62,501 nucleotides of DNA from JBHENC01 sp051000345 (GTDB lineage Bacteria; Acidobacteriota; Blastocatellia; Pyrinomonadales; Pyrinomonadaceae): the NCBI GenBank assembly GCA_051000345.1, contig JBPCOJ010000121.1:1-62501 (forward strand). The letters run 5' to 3'. Position numbers and translations under genes: made by a program. The notes beneath the pieces were generated by a model. It worked only from the letters and a program-made list of their open reading frames with translations. It had not been told where the DNA came from and did no database searches. Every line of letters starts with the position of its first letter. Within the stretch, counting starts at the first letter, position 1. Shown in pieces: positions 1 to 9,192 of the stretch.

Positions 1-2
1 AA

Positions 3-110
3 GAATTGGTCGCCGTCGGCGCAGGCAATATGTATGAAGCGCGCTGCCGCCGCTGCTTTGTGCCGCACACAGACGCGCCGACTTCCTATATCACGGAAGT
101 AGAAGATTAA
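3..110 (+). CDS. tdk: Thymidine kinase, C-terminal end only (partial)
   Basis: Only the last 35 codons and the stop lie in the window; the frame is open from base 3. The visible tail contains YEARCRRCF followed by a short acidic end. This resembles the C terminus of type II thymidine kinases, where a Cys-x-x-Cys pair completes the structural zinc site. Tdk makes dTMP from thymidine in nucleotide salvage. The call rests on this short tail alone, so another small zinc-ribbon protein is possible. Confidence 0.5.
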   Translation, partial: ELVAVGAGNMYEARCRRCFVPHTDAPTSYITEVED

Positions 111-265
111 AGTTTCCAAGCATCGAACTCTGGCAATTCCTGTCGCAAGGATGGCGACGATTGCAACACGCGCGTCGCTGACGTTAGCTTTTAATGTTCC
201 TTCGCTTTTCACTCGACAAAGAATCGCTTAGTCGCGCAATTGCCGTATCAAAGGAGAATCCATTC

Positions 266-1231
266 ATGCAAATTTTTAACGCAAAGGTATCCACAAACTT
301 TTCCATCATCGCCGCGCTTATGCTTTTAATGACAATAAGCGCCTGCCAGCAACAGCCGACGGAAACGACTACTAACGTCAACGCGAATGCTAACGTAAAC
401 ACCAATGCGAACACGCCGCCCATCGTCGCGGCAAATGCTAATCTCAACGCGAACATCGCCGTCGATCCGAAGACGGTTATCAACGCGCGCGAGCCGGAAC
501 ACTACCGCGCGACGTATGTGCTTTCCGCAGAAACGCCCGGCAATCCAATTGGCGGCATTCTTCCAAAGCTCACGGCGGAAGTGGCGAGAAACGGCGCGGA
601 TCATCGCGTCGCCATTAACATCCCGACCGGCGGGCAGATTATTTTTCTCGATCGCGCGGGCAAGCGCTATGTTATTCAAACAGGGAAAAAGCAGTACGCG
701 GAATTGAACGCGGAGACGACAGGCTTTGACGTGCAGCGCTTGATGACGCCCGGCCAACTCGTTTCCTATCTAAGCCAGCAACGCGGCTACGAACGCGTCG
801 GCGACGAGCAGATTAACGGGCGCAATGCAGACAAATATCGCTACGCAAACACTGCGAAAACGAATTCGCAAGTCGGCGATGTGAAGAATGAAGCGTTCGT
901 TTATGTGGACAAAGAAACGGGCTTGCCGCTGCGTTCGGAGATATTAACGGAGACATCCGGCAGCATTCAGGGCATCAAGAATCTAAAGATAATCACGGAG
1001 ATGCGCGATATTAAAACGGATGTCGATGCGCAAACCTTCGAGTTGCCGCAGGGTTATAGCAAGGCCACGCCCGAACAAGTGCAGCAACAAATGCAAACGA
1101 TTGCGCGCGTCGTCGCAACCTTCGCGGGGCCGCTGCTCAAAGGCATGTCGAACAACGGCAACAGCACATCGAGCACGACGACCACCACCACAACGACAGG
1201 CGCAACAACTTCGCCGACAGTGAAGCCGTAG
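266..1231 (+). CDS. Exported lipoprotein, LolA/LppX-like fold
   Basis: About 321 residues. I chose the ATG at 266 because AAGGAG lies about 10 bases upstream; the frame is open further upstream but would spoil the signal peptide. The N terminus is a hydrophobic signal ending in the lipobox TISAC, with the Cys near residue 27. An Asn/Ala/Thr-rich linker follows (about 30-65), then a beta-rich domain with repeated short strands typical of LolA-like or DUF4412-like envelope proteins. The C-terminal tail is Ser/Thr-rich. It is probably anchored in the envelope and may bind lipid or a hydrophobic ligand; that role is inferred. The next gene starts 20 bases downstream, so the two are probably co-transcribed. 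Confidence 0.6.
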   Translation: MQIFNAKVSTNFSIIAALMLLMTISACQQQPTETTTNVNANANVNTNANTPPIVAANANLNANIAVDPKTVINAREPEHYRATYVLSAETPGNPIGGILPKLTAEVARNGADHRVAINIPTGGQIIFLDRAGKRYVIQTGKKQYAELNAETTGFDVQRLMTPGQLVSYLSQQRGYERVGDEQINGRNADKYRYANTAKTNSQVGDVKNEAFVYVDKETGLPLRSEILTETSGSIQGIKNLKIITEMRDIKTDVDAQTFELPQGYSKATPEQVQQQMQTIARVVATFAGPLLKGMSNNGNSTSSTTTTTTTTGATTSPTVKP

Positions 1232-1250
1232 CGTAGAAGGAAACGAAATT

Positions 1251-2105
1251 ATGCGATATGTTTTGACGCTTTTGATCGGGTTGCTGCTCGGCGGCGCGCT
1301 GGTGTTCGTGTTGTTCGTCGGAGCACCGCGCGCGAAGAATTTGGCGGGATTGCCCGTGCGCCCGCCCGCAGAAGGCGGCGATGCGCCCGGCACGGCAGTG
1401 CTTGTACTCGATGAAGCATTCTTCGATCAACTGCTCGGCACAATCTTCCGCGATTTGGGCGCGCCGAAGTTTCCGCTTCGCGCCGCCGTGACTAACGACA
1501 GCTTCAAGCCATTTTCAACCACGTCGCCAAACACTTCATTGAACTTGACGGACGCTGCCAATTCGTTTCGCTCAATCAATTTTCTCGCGCTGCAAGCAAG
1601 CGATTGTCCCAGCGAAATCCAATTAGCGCCCGAAGGCAGCGGCAACATCAAGACGGGCGTCCGACTCGTTGAAAACAAAATTATCGCGCCGCTCGCCTTC
1701 AGCGGCAGCTATAACGTGTTTGGCACTTGCTATCGTTTCAAGGGCGTCGCCGAAACAAACATCGGTCTTGCCTTCGATGCCGGGCGGCAAACGCTCTTCG
1801 GGCAAGTCAGCGTCGCGGGCGTGAATCTGGAAAACACTGCGCCCATCGTCGGCGGCCTCGTCACGCCGCTCGTGCAGGAAGCGATTAACGGGCGCGTCAA
1901 TCCGATTGAGATGCTGCGCGCCGCGCAACTCTCGCTTAACATTCCCGTGCAGGCGACGGGCGGCACGCTCAAAGCGCAAGTAAAAGACGTGCGCTCCGAA
2001 GTCAAAGACAATGCCCTGCGCCTACACATCACATATGACTTCAGCGGCGCGCGCGGCGGACAGCAGTCCCCGCCGCAACAGCAAACACCTACTCCGCAAA
2101 GTTAA
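1251..2105 (+). CDS. Membrane-anchored conserved hypothetical protein
   Basis: 284 residues. It begins with one hydrophobic segment (about 5-25) rich in Leu/Gly, followed by a large soluble domain presumably outside the cytoplasmic membrane and a Gln/Pro-rich tail. The ATG has AAGGAAA upstream. The middle (about 90-240) alternates short hydrophobic strands and asparagines, suggesting a beta-rich or BPI-like lipid-handling fold, but I recognise no family. It lies 20 bases after a lipoprotein gene and converges on uvrC with 11 bases between stop codons, so it probably forms a two-gene envelope unit. Confidence 0.6.
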   Translation: MRYVLTLLIGLLLGGALVFVLFVGAPRAKNLAGLPVRPPAEGGDAPGTAVLVLDEAFFDQLLGTIFRDLGAPKFPLRAAVTNDSFKPFSTTSPNTSLNLTDAANSFRSINFLALQASDCPSEIQLAPEGSGNIKTGVRLVENKIIAPLAFSGSYNVFGTCYRFKGVAETNIGLAFDAGRQTLFGQVSVAGVNLENTAPIVGGLVTPLVQEAINGRVNPIEMLRAAQLSLNIPVQATGGTLKAQVKDVRSEVKDNALRLHITYDFSGARGGQQSPPQQQTPTPQS

Positions 2106-2116
2106 AGAACTTTCGC

Positions 2117-4291
2117 TTATACATTTTCAGTTGCATCAGGCAGCGTTTCATTCGCTTGGGCGACTTCATCGCGGCCTATTTTTTCGCGTTTGATGCCGTG
2201 CGGATTCGTCGAGCGCTCGCCCGGTTTGCGCGTTCGTTTGCGAGGCGCGCGGACGTTACCCAAGTGATCTACGGAGCGGAGCGGCTGCAAATCTTCGGCG
2301 TCGCCTTCCGGGTCGTCGAGTCGCGTTTCAATAAACTCCGGCTCAATGATCGTGGCAGTAGCATCCGGTGTTGAAGCATTGATTGTCTCGCGCGCGGCTT
2401 CGTTCATCGCGCCATTGTCTTCGTTCTCTGTTGTGTTTGTTTCATCGCTGCCGTTTTCAGCGAGTGCGCGCTGGCGACGAAAATGTTCGATGATTTCGGC
2501 GGCGGTTTTCGCTCCGACGAAGGGCGAAAGCTCTGCGACGGAAGCATTAGCGACGCGCTGAATCGAGCCTAGATTACGCAGAAGGCGCGTTTTGCGTTTT
2601 TCGCCGACGCCGGGGATCGCCGTCAATTCCGAAGTAAAATCGCGCATCTCTCTGCGCTTGCGGTGATAGGCGACGGCGGTGCGGTGCGTTTCATCGCGGA
2701 TCAATTGCAGAAAACGATAAACGCTCGAATGCGGATCGAGAAAAACGGGTTCGTGTTCGCGGCCTTTCACCAACAAATGCGAAATATCATTGTGGCGGCG
2801 CGGCGGTTTGACGACGCCGATCATCGGCACTGCTTCGAGACCGAGTTCGCGCATCGCGTCCGCCGCCGAAGAAAGCTGCCCTTTGCCGCCGTCAATCATG
2901 ACAAGATCAGGCAACTGCTTTGCTTCATCGAGCTGGCGGCGATAACGACGAAATACGGCTTCGCGCATCGACGCGAAATCGTTTGATCCCTCCACAGTTT
3001 TGATACGAAACTTGCGAAACTCCGCGCGGTTCATCTTGCCGTTTTCGCACACGACCATTCCCGCGACATTCTCCGCGCCGGAAATGTTCGAGATGTCGAA
3101 GGATTCGATGAGCGCGGGAAAACGCGGCAACTCCAAAAGCTCCTGCATTTCTTCGAGCACTAATTCCATGTCGGGCTTCAACACGCGGAAGCGTTGCTCG
3201 AAGGCAAGCTTCGCGTTTTTTTCGACGAGTTCGATCATCTCGCGCTTTTGGCCGCGCTGCGGATCGAGTATGCGCACGCGCCGCCCGCGACGCTCGCTCA
3301 AAACTTTTTCTAATAGTTCGCGGTCTTCAAAATCGACGGGCACATGAATTTCGAGCGGCACATAATCCGTCGAGTAATACTGCGTCAACACATCGCTTAT
3401 AAACGATGCTGGCTCAAACCCTTCATCCTCCGCTAAGTCTTCCCAGAAAAACTCGCGGCGTCCGACTATCTTGCCCTCGCGCATCGTGAAAAGCTGCAAC
3501 GCGAGCCGCGCGCCTTCGCGGTAATAACCGAAGATGTCCACGTCTCTATCCGGCGATGTCGCCATCTTCTGCTGCTCTGCGATGGCGAGCACGGTCTTGC
3601 GTAAATCACGATATTTCGCCGCCATCTCGAAACGCATTTCTTCGGCTGACTGCATCATGCGCGCTTCGAGCGTATCGGCAAGTTCCTTGTTTTTTCCTTC
3701 AAGCAGTAAGCGCACATCGCGCACGGCTTCCTGATATTCCGTCGGCGTACACAAGCCTTTGACGCACGGGCCGAGACAACGCTTGATATGATATTCAAGG
3801 CACGGGCGCGGCAGTTTGCCGTCGATTTCTATGTCGCAGGTGCGAAGCTGGAATGTGCGGTTGATGAGATCAATGGTGCGACGGGCTAAGGACGCGGGCA
3901 GAAACGGGCCGAAGTAAAGCGCGCCGTCACGCTGCACGCGTCGTGTAATCATCACGCGCGGAAACGGCTCGTTGATCGTCAGTTTCAGATGCGGATATTG
4001 CTTGTCGTCTTTGAGCAGCACGTTGTAACGCGGCTTGTGCTGCTTGATAAGATTCGATTCGAGAACGAGCGCTTCGACTTCCGTATCCGTGACGATGAAT
4101 TCGAGATCGACGATGCGACGAACAAGCTCGCGCGTCTTGCGGTCATGCCCGCGCCCCGATTGAAAATAAGAGCGCACGCGATTGCGCAAATTCTTCGCCT
4201 TGCCGATGTAAATAATCTTGCCCGCTTCGTCCTTGTGTATGTACACGCCGGGCGAGACGGGCAGATTCTGTAGCTTTTCCTGCAAATTCAT
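2117..4291 (-). CDS. uvrC: UvrABC excinuclease subunit C with long C-terminal extension
   Basis: 724 residues. UvrC makes the two incisions around DNA lesions bound by UvrB in nucleotide excision repair. Visible domains in order are the GIY-YIG nuclease at the N terminus (SPGVYIHKDEAGKIIYIGKA), a UVR motif near 208-243 that contacts UvrB, the RNase-H-like second nuclease (MIDGGKGQLSSA near the centre) and a helix-hairpin-helix (IPGVGEKRKTRLLRNLGS). The family normally ends soon after the HhH at about 600-620 residues. Here some 110-120 extra residues follow, acidic and Thr/Glu-rich and then Arg/Lys-rich, which look disordered. The next gene on the same strand ends 7 bases upstream, so they may share a transcript. 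Confidence 0.96.
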   Translation of the reverse strand: MNLQEKLQNLPVSPGVYIHKDEAGKIIYIGKAKNLRNRVRSYFQSGRGHDRKTRELVRRIVDLEFIVTDTEVEALVLESNLIKQHKPRYNVLLKDDKQYPHLKLTINEPFPRVMITRRVQRDGALYFGPFLPASLARRTIDLINRTFQLRTCDIEIDGKLPRPCLEYHIKRCLGPCVKGLCTPTEYQEAVRDVRLLLEGKNKELADTLEARMMQSAEEMRFEMAAKYRDLRKTVLAIAEQQKMATSPDRDVDIFGYYREGARLALQLFTMREGKIVGRREFFWEDLAEDEGFEPASFISDVLTQYYSTDYVPLEIHVPVDFEDRELLEKVLSERRGRRVRILDPQRGQKREMIELVEKNAKLAFEQRFRVLKPDMELVLEEMQELLELPRFPALIESFDISNISGAENVAGMVVCENGKMNRAEFRKFRIKTVEGSNDFASMREAVFRRYRRQLDEAKQLPDLVMIDGGKGQLSSAADAMRELGLEAVPMIGVVKPPRRHNDISHLLVKGREHEPVFLDPHSSVYRFLQLIRDETHRTAVAYHRKRREMRDFTSELTAIPGVGEKRKTRLLRNLGSIQRVANASVAELSPFVGAKTAAEIIEHFRRQRALAENGSDETNTTENEDNGAMNEAARETINASTPDATATIIEPEFIETRLDDPEGDAEDLQPLRSVDHLGNVRAPRKRTRKPGERSTNPHGIKREKIGRDEVAQANETLPDATENV

Positions 4292-4298
4292 TTTGCTT

Positions 4299-4787
4299 TT
4301 AAGATGCGGCGGAGTTTCTTTGCGATGCGCGGCGTTCGCCTAGCACGGGAAATTCGGCGATGATTTTATCGAGGCTTTTAAGAATGGCGGGCATCTCCGT
4401 TTGATTAAACTGAACGGAAAATTTCAGTTCGTTGCCGTCTTCGGCTCCGTCAATCGCCGCGCAGTGTGCGACGTAATTTCCAATTCCTTCGCGTTCGATT
4501 TTTATCGCAAGCCATTCTTCAAGGGACACGAAGCACGCGCTTGAGGAAGACGCCGTTGAGTTAAGCAGCACGAGTTCGTCGCGGAAATTGAGAAATTCTT
4601 CAGCGCGAAGCTGAGCCTTGAACGTGCCGCGAAAGCCGCCCGCAGTAATCTCCACGCGCGTCTCGATCCAATTGCCGTCGTAATAATCCTCGCACAAGGG
4701 ATAAAGCCTGCGCGTCGCCTGCGCGATCAAATGATTGCGCCCGAGCTGCCCGATGAAAAGAAACGGTTTTGTGCCGTCGAGTTGCAT
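4299..4787 (-). CDS. WapI-family-like immunity protein (orphan)
   Basis: About 162 residues from the ATG at 4787; an in-frame upstream extension exists but has no start support and would run into the divergent gene. The pattern of a GNWIETRVEITAGGF strand, an LRAEEFLNFRDEL helix and a late FSVQFNQTEMPAILKSL segment resembles WapI-type immunity proteins of contact-dependent polymorphic toxin systems, which bind and neutralise a cognate toxin. No toxin gene is adjacent; neighbours are uvrC and a sugar kinase. It may be an orphan immunity gene or a housekeeping member of the fold. Family recognition is from overall pattern only. Confidence 0.45.
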   Translation of the reverse strand: MQLDGTKPFLFIGQLGRNHLIAQATRRLYPLCEDYYDGNWIETRVEITAGGFRGTFKAQLRAEEFLNFRDELVLLNSTASSSSACFVSLEEWLAIKIEREGIGNYVAHCAAIDGAEDGNELKFSVQFNQTEMPAILKSLDKIIAEFPVLGERRASQRNSAAS

Positions 4788-4891
4788 AGTTCGTGGTATA
4801 AGCGAACTTTCAGACTGTGTGCTTAACGATTGATTTTCAGATTGTTGTAACAGCGAACAGTTTAGCTTATCGGTATGGAAGAGAAAACACC

Positions 4892-5842
4892 GTGCGGTTG
4901 CCACTTCAAAAATTTTACGCGAAGGAATCCCTCCACAAGGATTTCGACGTTGTGGGCTTCGGCGAAAACTCGATTGATTATTTGATCCACGCGCCGCGCT
5001 ATCCTGAATTCAACACGAAGCTGCGATGCACGGAATACTTAAAGACGGCGGGCGGGCAAATCGCGTCTGCGATGATCGGGCTTCAGCGTTTGGGATTGCG
5101 CACGGCCTACGCCGGACGCTTCGGCAAAGATGAGGGCGGGCATACCGGCATCGAATCGTTCGCTATTGAAGAGGTCAACACGGATTTCGCCGAAGTAATC
5201 GAAGGCGCGCAGACGCAAACGGCCTTCATCATCATTGACGAACAAAGCGGCGAGCGCACGATTCTCTGGAACCGCGACGAACGCTTGATTTATTCCGCAG
5301 ACGAAGCGCCCACAGAACTCGCGCGGCGCGGGCGCGTGCTGCATCTGGACGCCAACAATCCGGCGGCATCCGTCGCAATGGCACAGGCCGCGAAAGCCTC
5401 CGGCGCGATTGTCTCCGCAGACCTCGACCACGTTTTCGACGGCATCGAAAATCTGTTGCCGCTCGTTGACATACTTATCACTTCCGAAAGTTTCCCACTT
5501 CAATTAACAGGCATAACAGACACTCGCCAATCGCTCGCCGCCGTCAAGTTGCGCTACGGCTGCGCGCTCGTGGGCGCAACGCTCGGCGCACGCGGCGCAA
5601 TCATCTGCTGCGAAAATCAATTCATGGAAACAGCGGCCTTCCCTGTTCCCGGCGGTTGCGTCGATACGACAGGCGCGGGCGACGCCTTCCACGCGGGCTT
5701 TCTCTACGGTTTATTGCAAGGCGAAGAAATAGAAACGAGCCTCAAATTAGCCTGTGCCGTCGCCGCCCTCAAATGTCGCAACTTAGGTGCACGCGCAGGA
5801 CTGCCGGCAGTAGCAGAGCTAAATGCTTTTGGATGTGTCTAG
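4892..5842 (+). CDS. PfkB-family carbohydrate kinase
   Basis: About 316 residues from the GTG at 4892, preceded by GAAGAG. Starting here gives the normal PfkB length and leaves an intergenic space to the divergent gene at 4787. The enzyme phosphorylates a sugar or nucleoside with ATP. The N-terminal VVGFGENSIDYL and the AGGQIASAMIGLQRLG glycine-rich segment form the substrate region. The PfkB signature DTTGAGDAFHAGF carries the catalytic Asp near residue 264. Substrate (ribose, adenosine, fructose or other) cannot be told from sequence, and the neighbours do not help. Confidence 0.88.
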   Translation: MRLPLQKFYAKESLHKDFDVVGFGENSIDYLIHAPRYPEFNTKLRCTEYLKTAGGQIASAMIGLQRLGLRTAYAGRFGKDEGGHTGIESFAIEEVNTDFAEVIEGAQTQTAFIIIDEQSGERTILWNRDERLIYSADEAPTELARRGRVLHLDANNPAASVAMAQAAKASGAIVSADLDHVFDGIENLLPLVDILITSESFPLQLTGITDTRQSLAAVKLRYGCALVGATLGARGAIICCENQFMETAAFPVPGGCVDTTGAGDAFHAGFLYGLLQGEEIETSLKLACAVAALKCRNLGARAGLPAVAELNAFGCV

Positions 5843-5877
5843 CCAGATTTCCTAACCTGTGGTAGAACACGCTTATT

Positions 5878-7290
5878 ATGAGCACCACGCTTGAAGAATT
5901 AGCTCGATGGATGGCCGCCCCGCGAGAAAATGAAAATTTAGAGTTCAAGGCAGCGGCAAACCAATACGATAATACAAAGCTTTTTGGCTATTGTGTGGCG
6001 ATTGCAAACGAAGGCGGAGGCAAGTTAATTCTTGGTGTATCCGATGCGCCTCCTAGAGAGGTAGTCAGCACAGCCGCTTTTAATAACCCCGCAGGGATAC
6101 AAAGAAAAATCTTTGATAAATTGCGCTTTCGTGTTGAGGTCGAGGAATTAACCCACCCAAGCGGACGCGTTGTTATTTTCCACATTCCATCCCGCCCACG
6201 CGGAACTGCCTACCACTTGGATGGCGCATATCTCATGCGCGCACCCGATAATACTGTGCCAATGAGTGAAGATCAGCTTCGGCGCATCTTTGATGAAGGA
6301 AAACCTGATTGGCTTATGCAGACAGCGCGCGAAGGTTGTTCTGCGAGTGACGTTATACGATTACTCGACACACAAAGCTATTTTGATTTAATGAAGTTGC
6401 CGTATCCCGCCAACCGGGATGCCGTGCTTGATCGTTTCGGAAGTGAGAAGTTAATCCTCTACACCGGACGCGACTTTTCAATAACTAATCTTGGTGCTGT
6501 TCTATTTGCTAAACGACTAGATGAGTTTGAAGGAGTATCCCGCAAAGCTCCGCGAGTCGTTGTTTACGTTGGGCTAAACAAACTTGAGGACAGTCGGCTA
6601 ATTGGGTCGGGTACTAAAGGGTATGCGGTTGGCTTTGAGGGACTGATAGAGTTCATCAATTCGCAAATCCCATCGAATGAAGTAATCGGAAGAGCATTGC
6701 GCACTGAAGTCAAAATGTTTCCTGAAATTGCGATACGGGAATTAGTTGCCAATGCTTTGATCCATCAAGATTTTAATGAAACGGGTACGTCAGTTACGAT
6801 TGAACTTTATAGCGACCGCCTTGAGATTACCAATCCGGGTAAACCGATTATTTCGCCGGATCGTTTCATTGATGAATACCAATCACGAAATGAGAAACTT
6901 GCTGATCTGATGCGTCGGTTCGGAATCTGCGAAGAACAAGGCAAGGGAATAGATAAAGTGATTGCCCATGTAGAAGTGTGGCAACTTCCTGCGCCCGATT
7001 TTCGATTAGGTGAAAGGCACACGCTCGCAATAATGTTCGCCCACAAAGCCTTTGATGAAATGGATGGAAAGGATCGCATCAGAGCATGTTATCAGCATTG
7101 CACCCTTCGGTTTTTAATGAATCAGAAAATGGACAACCAAAGTTTGCGCCAGCGATTCAAGTTGCCCGAACATAAATCAGAAACCGTGTCTCGAATAATC
7201 CGAGACGCGATGGAGCAAGGTAGGGTTAAACTCGATGATCCTATGAATACATCAAGACGATACGCTAGGTACGTTCCGTATTGGGCATAG
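5878..7290 (+). CDS. AlbA_2/Schlafen-type ATP-binding regulator
   Basis: 470 residues. The N-terminal 17-125 region (ENLEFKAAANQYDNTKL, then GGGKLILGVSD) is a divergent AAA_4/AlbA_2 (Schlafen-like) domain. The centre near 290 has ELVANALIHQDF and LEITNPGKP, matching the GHKL-like HATPase_c_4 domain that accompanies it. The C-terminal about 90 residues look like a winged helix. Proteins of this build are usually called RecG-like transcriptional regulators and often sit in accessory or defence loci. Codon use is visibly AT-richer than in the flanking kinase and galE, which suggests transfer. It starts 35 bases after the kinase stop and has no obvious partner. Function is unproven. Confidence 0.8.
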   Translation: MSTTLEELARWMAAPRENENLEFKAAANQYDNTKLFGYCVAIANEGGGKLILGVSDAPPREVVSTAAFNNPAGIQRKIFDKLRFRVEVEELTHPSGRVVIFHIPSRPRGTAYHLDGAYLMRAPDNTVPMSEDQLRRIFDEGKPDWLMQTAREGCSASDVIRLLDTQSYFDLMKLPYPANRDAVLDRFGSEKLILYTGRDFSITNLGAVLFAKRLDEFEGVSRKAPRVVVYVGLNKLEDSRLIGSGTKGYAVGFEGLIEFINSQIPSNEVIGRALRTEVKMFPEIAIRELVANALIHQDFNETGTSVTIELYSDRLEITNPGKPIISPDRFIDEYQSRNEKLADLMRRFGICEEQGKGIDKVIAHVEVWQLPAPDFRLGERHTLAIMFAHKAFDEMDGKDRIRACYQHCTLRFLMNQKMDNQSLRQRFKLPEHKSETVSRIIRDAMEQGRVKLDDPMNTSRRYARYVPYWA

Positions 7291-7479
7291 TCTTATTTAG
7301 ATGCCATCCACCGAAAGGCTGGTCGGAGCCAGCAACTCACCTTGCATCAATGGTTTACCATTTAGACGCAAACCCACTCAAGCGCGGCAAAAAATTTGGA
7401 ATCAGCTTTTTCGTGATTTTTCAATCCAACGCATTCTACCAACCATCAGGCGCACGAAGCCGGGAAATGCTTCTCCTAA

Positions 7480-8460
7480 CTACTCTCCATATCCATTCGG
7501 ATGCCTCTGCATCCATGCCCATGCGGATTCGATGATGGTGCGTAAGTCTTGCATTTGCGGTTGCCAATTAAGTTCACGTTTTATTTTTGCGGAACTTGCG
7601 ACGAGCACCGCCGGATCGCCTGCGCGCCGCGCGCCGACTTTGACGGGAATTTCGCGGCCTGTGACAGCGCGCGCGGTTTCGATTACTTCGCGCACTGTAT
7701 AGCCGTCGCCGCCGCAGCCCAGATTATAAATGCGGCTGCCTTCGTTTAGAACCTTGAGGGAGAGAATGTGCGCGCGCGCTAAATCGACGACGTGTATGTA
7801 GTCGCGCACGCATGTGCCGTCGCGCGTCGGGTAATCTTCACCGTAGATTTCGACGTGCGTTCTTTTCCCCGTCGCCGCTTGCAAAACAATCGGGATGATG
7901 TGCGTTTCAGGGTCGTGCATTTCGCCGCACATTTGCGTCGCGCCCGCCGCGTTGAAGTAGCGCAAGGAAGCATAGCGAAGGCCGTAAGCATGGTCGTACC
8001 AGCGAAGCGCGTGCTCGAAGGCGAGTTTGGATTCGCCGTAAGGGTTCGTCGGGTTCGTCGCATCTGTTTCTTCTATCGGCTGCTTTTCCGGCTCGCCGTA
8101 GGTCGCGGCGGTCGAAGAAAACACGATGCGCTTGACGTTCTCTTCGCGCATCGCATCAAGCAGCGCGAGTCCCGCCGTCACGTTGTTATGGTAATACTTC
8201 GCGGGCTGTTCGACTGATTCGCCGACGAGCGAATAAGCCGCCATGTGAATCACCGCTTCGATGCTGTGCTCTCGAAGCGCGCGGCGCAGCGTGTCTGTGT
8301 CAAGCAAATCGCCTTTGACGAATTTTGCGCCCTCTGCGATTGCAGCCAGATGGCCTTTAACGAGATTGTCGTAAACAACTGCTTCGTGATAATCGCGCAG
8401 CAATTCTTCCGTCACCACACTGCCGATATAACCCGCGCCGCCCGTTACTAAAACACGCAT
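7480..8460 (-). CDS. galE: UDP-glucose 4-epimerase
   Basis: About 326 residues from the ATG at 8460, which places the Rossmann motif VTGGAGYIGS at residue 4 as in all GalE proteins; the longer frame upstream is unlikely. It interconverts UDP-glucose and UDP-galactose using tightly bound NAD. Visible features are the SSTAATYGEP catalytic Ser/Thr region, the NPYGESKLAFE Tyr-x-x-x-Lys pair and a C-terminal NWQPQMQDL. It supplies galactosyl units for polysaccharide or allows galactose use. It is convergent with the AlbA_2 gene; the 189 bases between their ends hold nothing I can identify. Confidence 0.94.
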   Translation of the reverse strand: MRVLVTGGAGYIGSVVTEELLRDYHEAVVYDNLVKGHLAAIAEGAKFVKGDLLDTDTLRRALREHSIEAVIHMAAYSLVGESVEQPAKYYHNNVTAGLALLDAMREENVKRIVFSSTAATYGEPEKQPIEETDATNPTNPYGESKLAFEHALRWYDHAYGLRYASLRYFNAAGATQMCGEMHDPETHIIPIVLQAATGKRTHVEIYGEDYPTRDGTCVRDYIHVVDLARAHILSLKVLNEGSRIYNLGCGGDGYTVREVIETARAVTGREIPVKVGARRAGDPAVLVASSAKIKRELNWQPQMQDLRTIIESAWAWMQRHPNGYGE

Positions 8461-8633
8461 AATTTTCGAGTCCGCCGCTTCCCTCTTCGTTCCATGAGCA
8501 GCAGCTTTCAGTCCTTTCAAGATTCTTAAAAAGTCAGCGATACTAACATACAGCGTTCTACGTCATCAGTAAGCTTGAAGCAAATCGACAATAAAGACAA
8601 ACGTGAGTCGTTGCATTTGTTCCGCTGCGTCCT

Positions 8634-9089
8634 CTAATGCGCGGCGGCTTCTTTTTTCGCCGCGCGATAAAAAGGCAGCGCGAACCAAAAGCCGTATAGA
8701 AACGCAAGCGCCACGCCCGCCGCAATTGCGCCGTAAGCTGCCGATTCCGTTAGCTTGCGCGCCACCACGAAAAAGTCTCCGCAGATGCCGAGCGCTAAAG
8801 GAATCGCCGCCGCTATTACCATCCGTCCGGCAAACTTGTGAAAGTGTTCCGTGTCTTCGCCGCGCTCGACGATGCGGTGATAGAAGGTCGGCGTCATCAA
8901 TAAACCGAGCGTGGCGATCAGCAAGATGAGCGCGCTGACGTGGATAAATTGTGAAGAAGACGGAAGCTTTTCAAAGCCGGACTCAAACACACCGCGAAAC
9001 TGAAAGCCCAACAGCACCTGCGCGCCGAGCACAAGTATGCGAATCTCGCCCAGCCCGTTCTGAATCTTTTCTTTTAATTGAGCCGCCAT
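8634..9089 (-). CDS. DUF6328 family membrane protein
   Basis: 151 residues with about four membrane segments (roughly 17-33, 48-66, 90-110 and 120-140). The N-terminal QVLLGFQFRGVFESGF followed by the LIATLGLLMTPTFYHRIVERG segment is typical of DUF6328, an integral membrane family of unknown function common in actinobacteria and acidobacteria. It stands alone, with more than 100 bases to either neighbour. No catalytic motif is apparent. Confidence 0.75.
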   Translation of the reverse strand: MAAQLKEKIQNGLGEIRILVLGAQVLLGFQFRGVFESGFEKLPSSSQFIHVSALILLIATLGLLMTPTFYHRIVERGEDTEHFHKFAGRMVIAAAIPLALGICGDFFVVARKLTESAAYGAIAAGVALAFLYGFWFALPFYRAAKKEAAAH

Positions 9090-9192
9090 ACGCCCCCGTG
9101 TTAAATTTGTGTTACGGCTTTACATAAATAGCGCACAATCCTTTTCTTGCCAAATCGCCGCCGAACAAAATTCCGCATACACGAGAGACTAA

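Noticed and set aside
366..490. Short repeated AACGCGAATGC-like units as a tandem repeat locus
   Set aside because: They encode the Asn/Ala/Thr linker of the lipoprotein and are explained by its low-complexity sequence.
7291..7479. Frames in the gap between the AlbA_2 gene and galE
   Set aside because: They are short, without starts supported by ribosome-binding sites, and show no recognisable protein; the gap appears noncoding.
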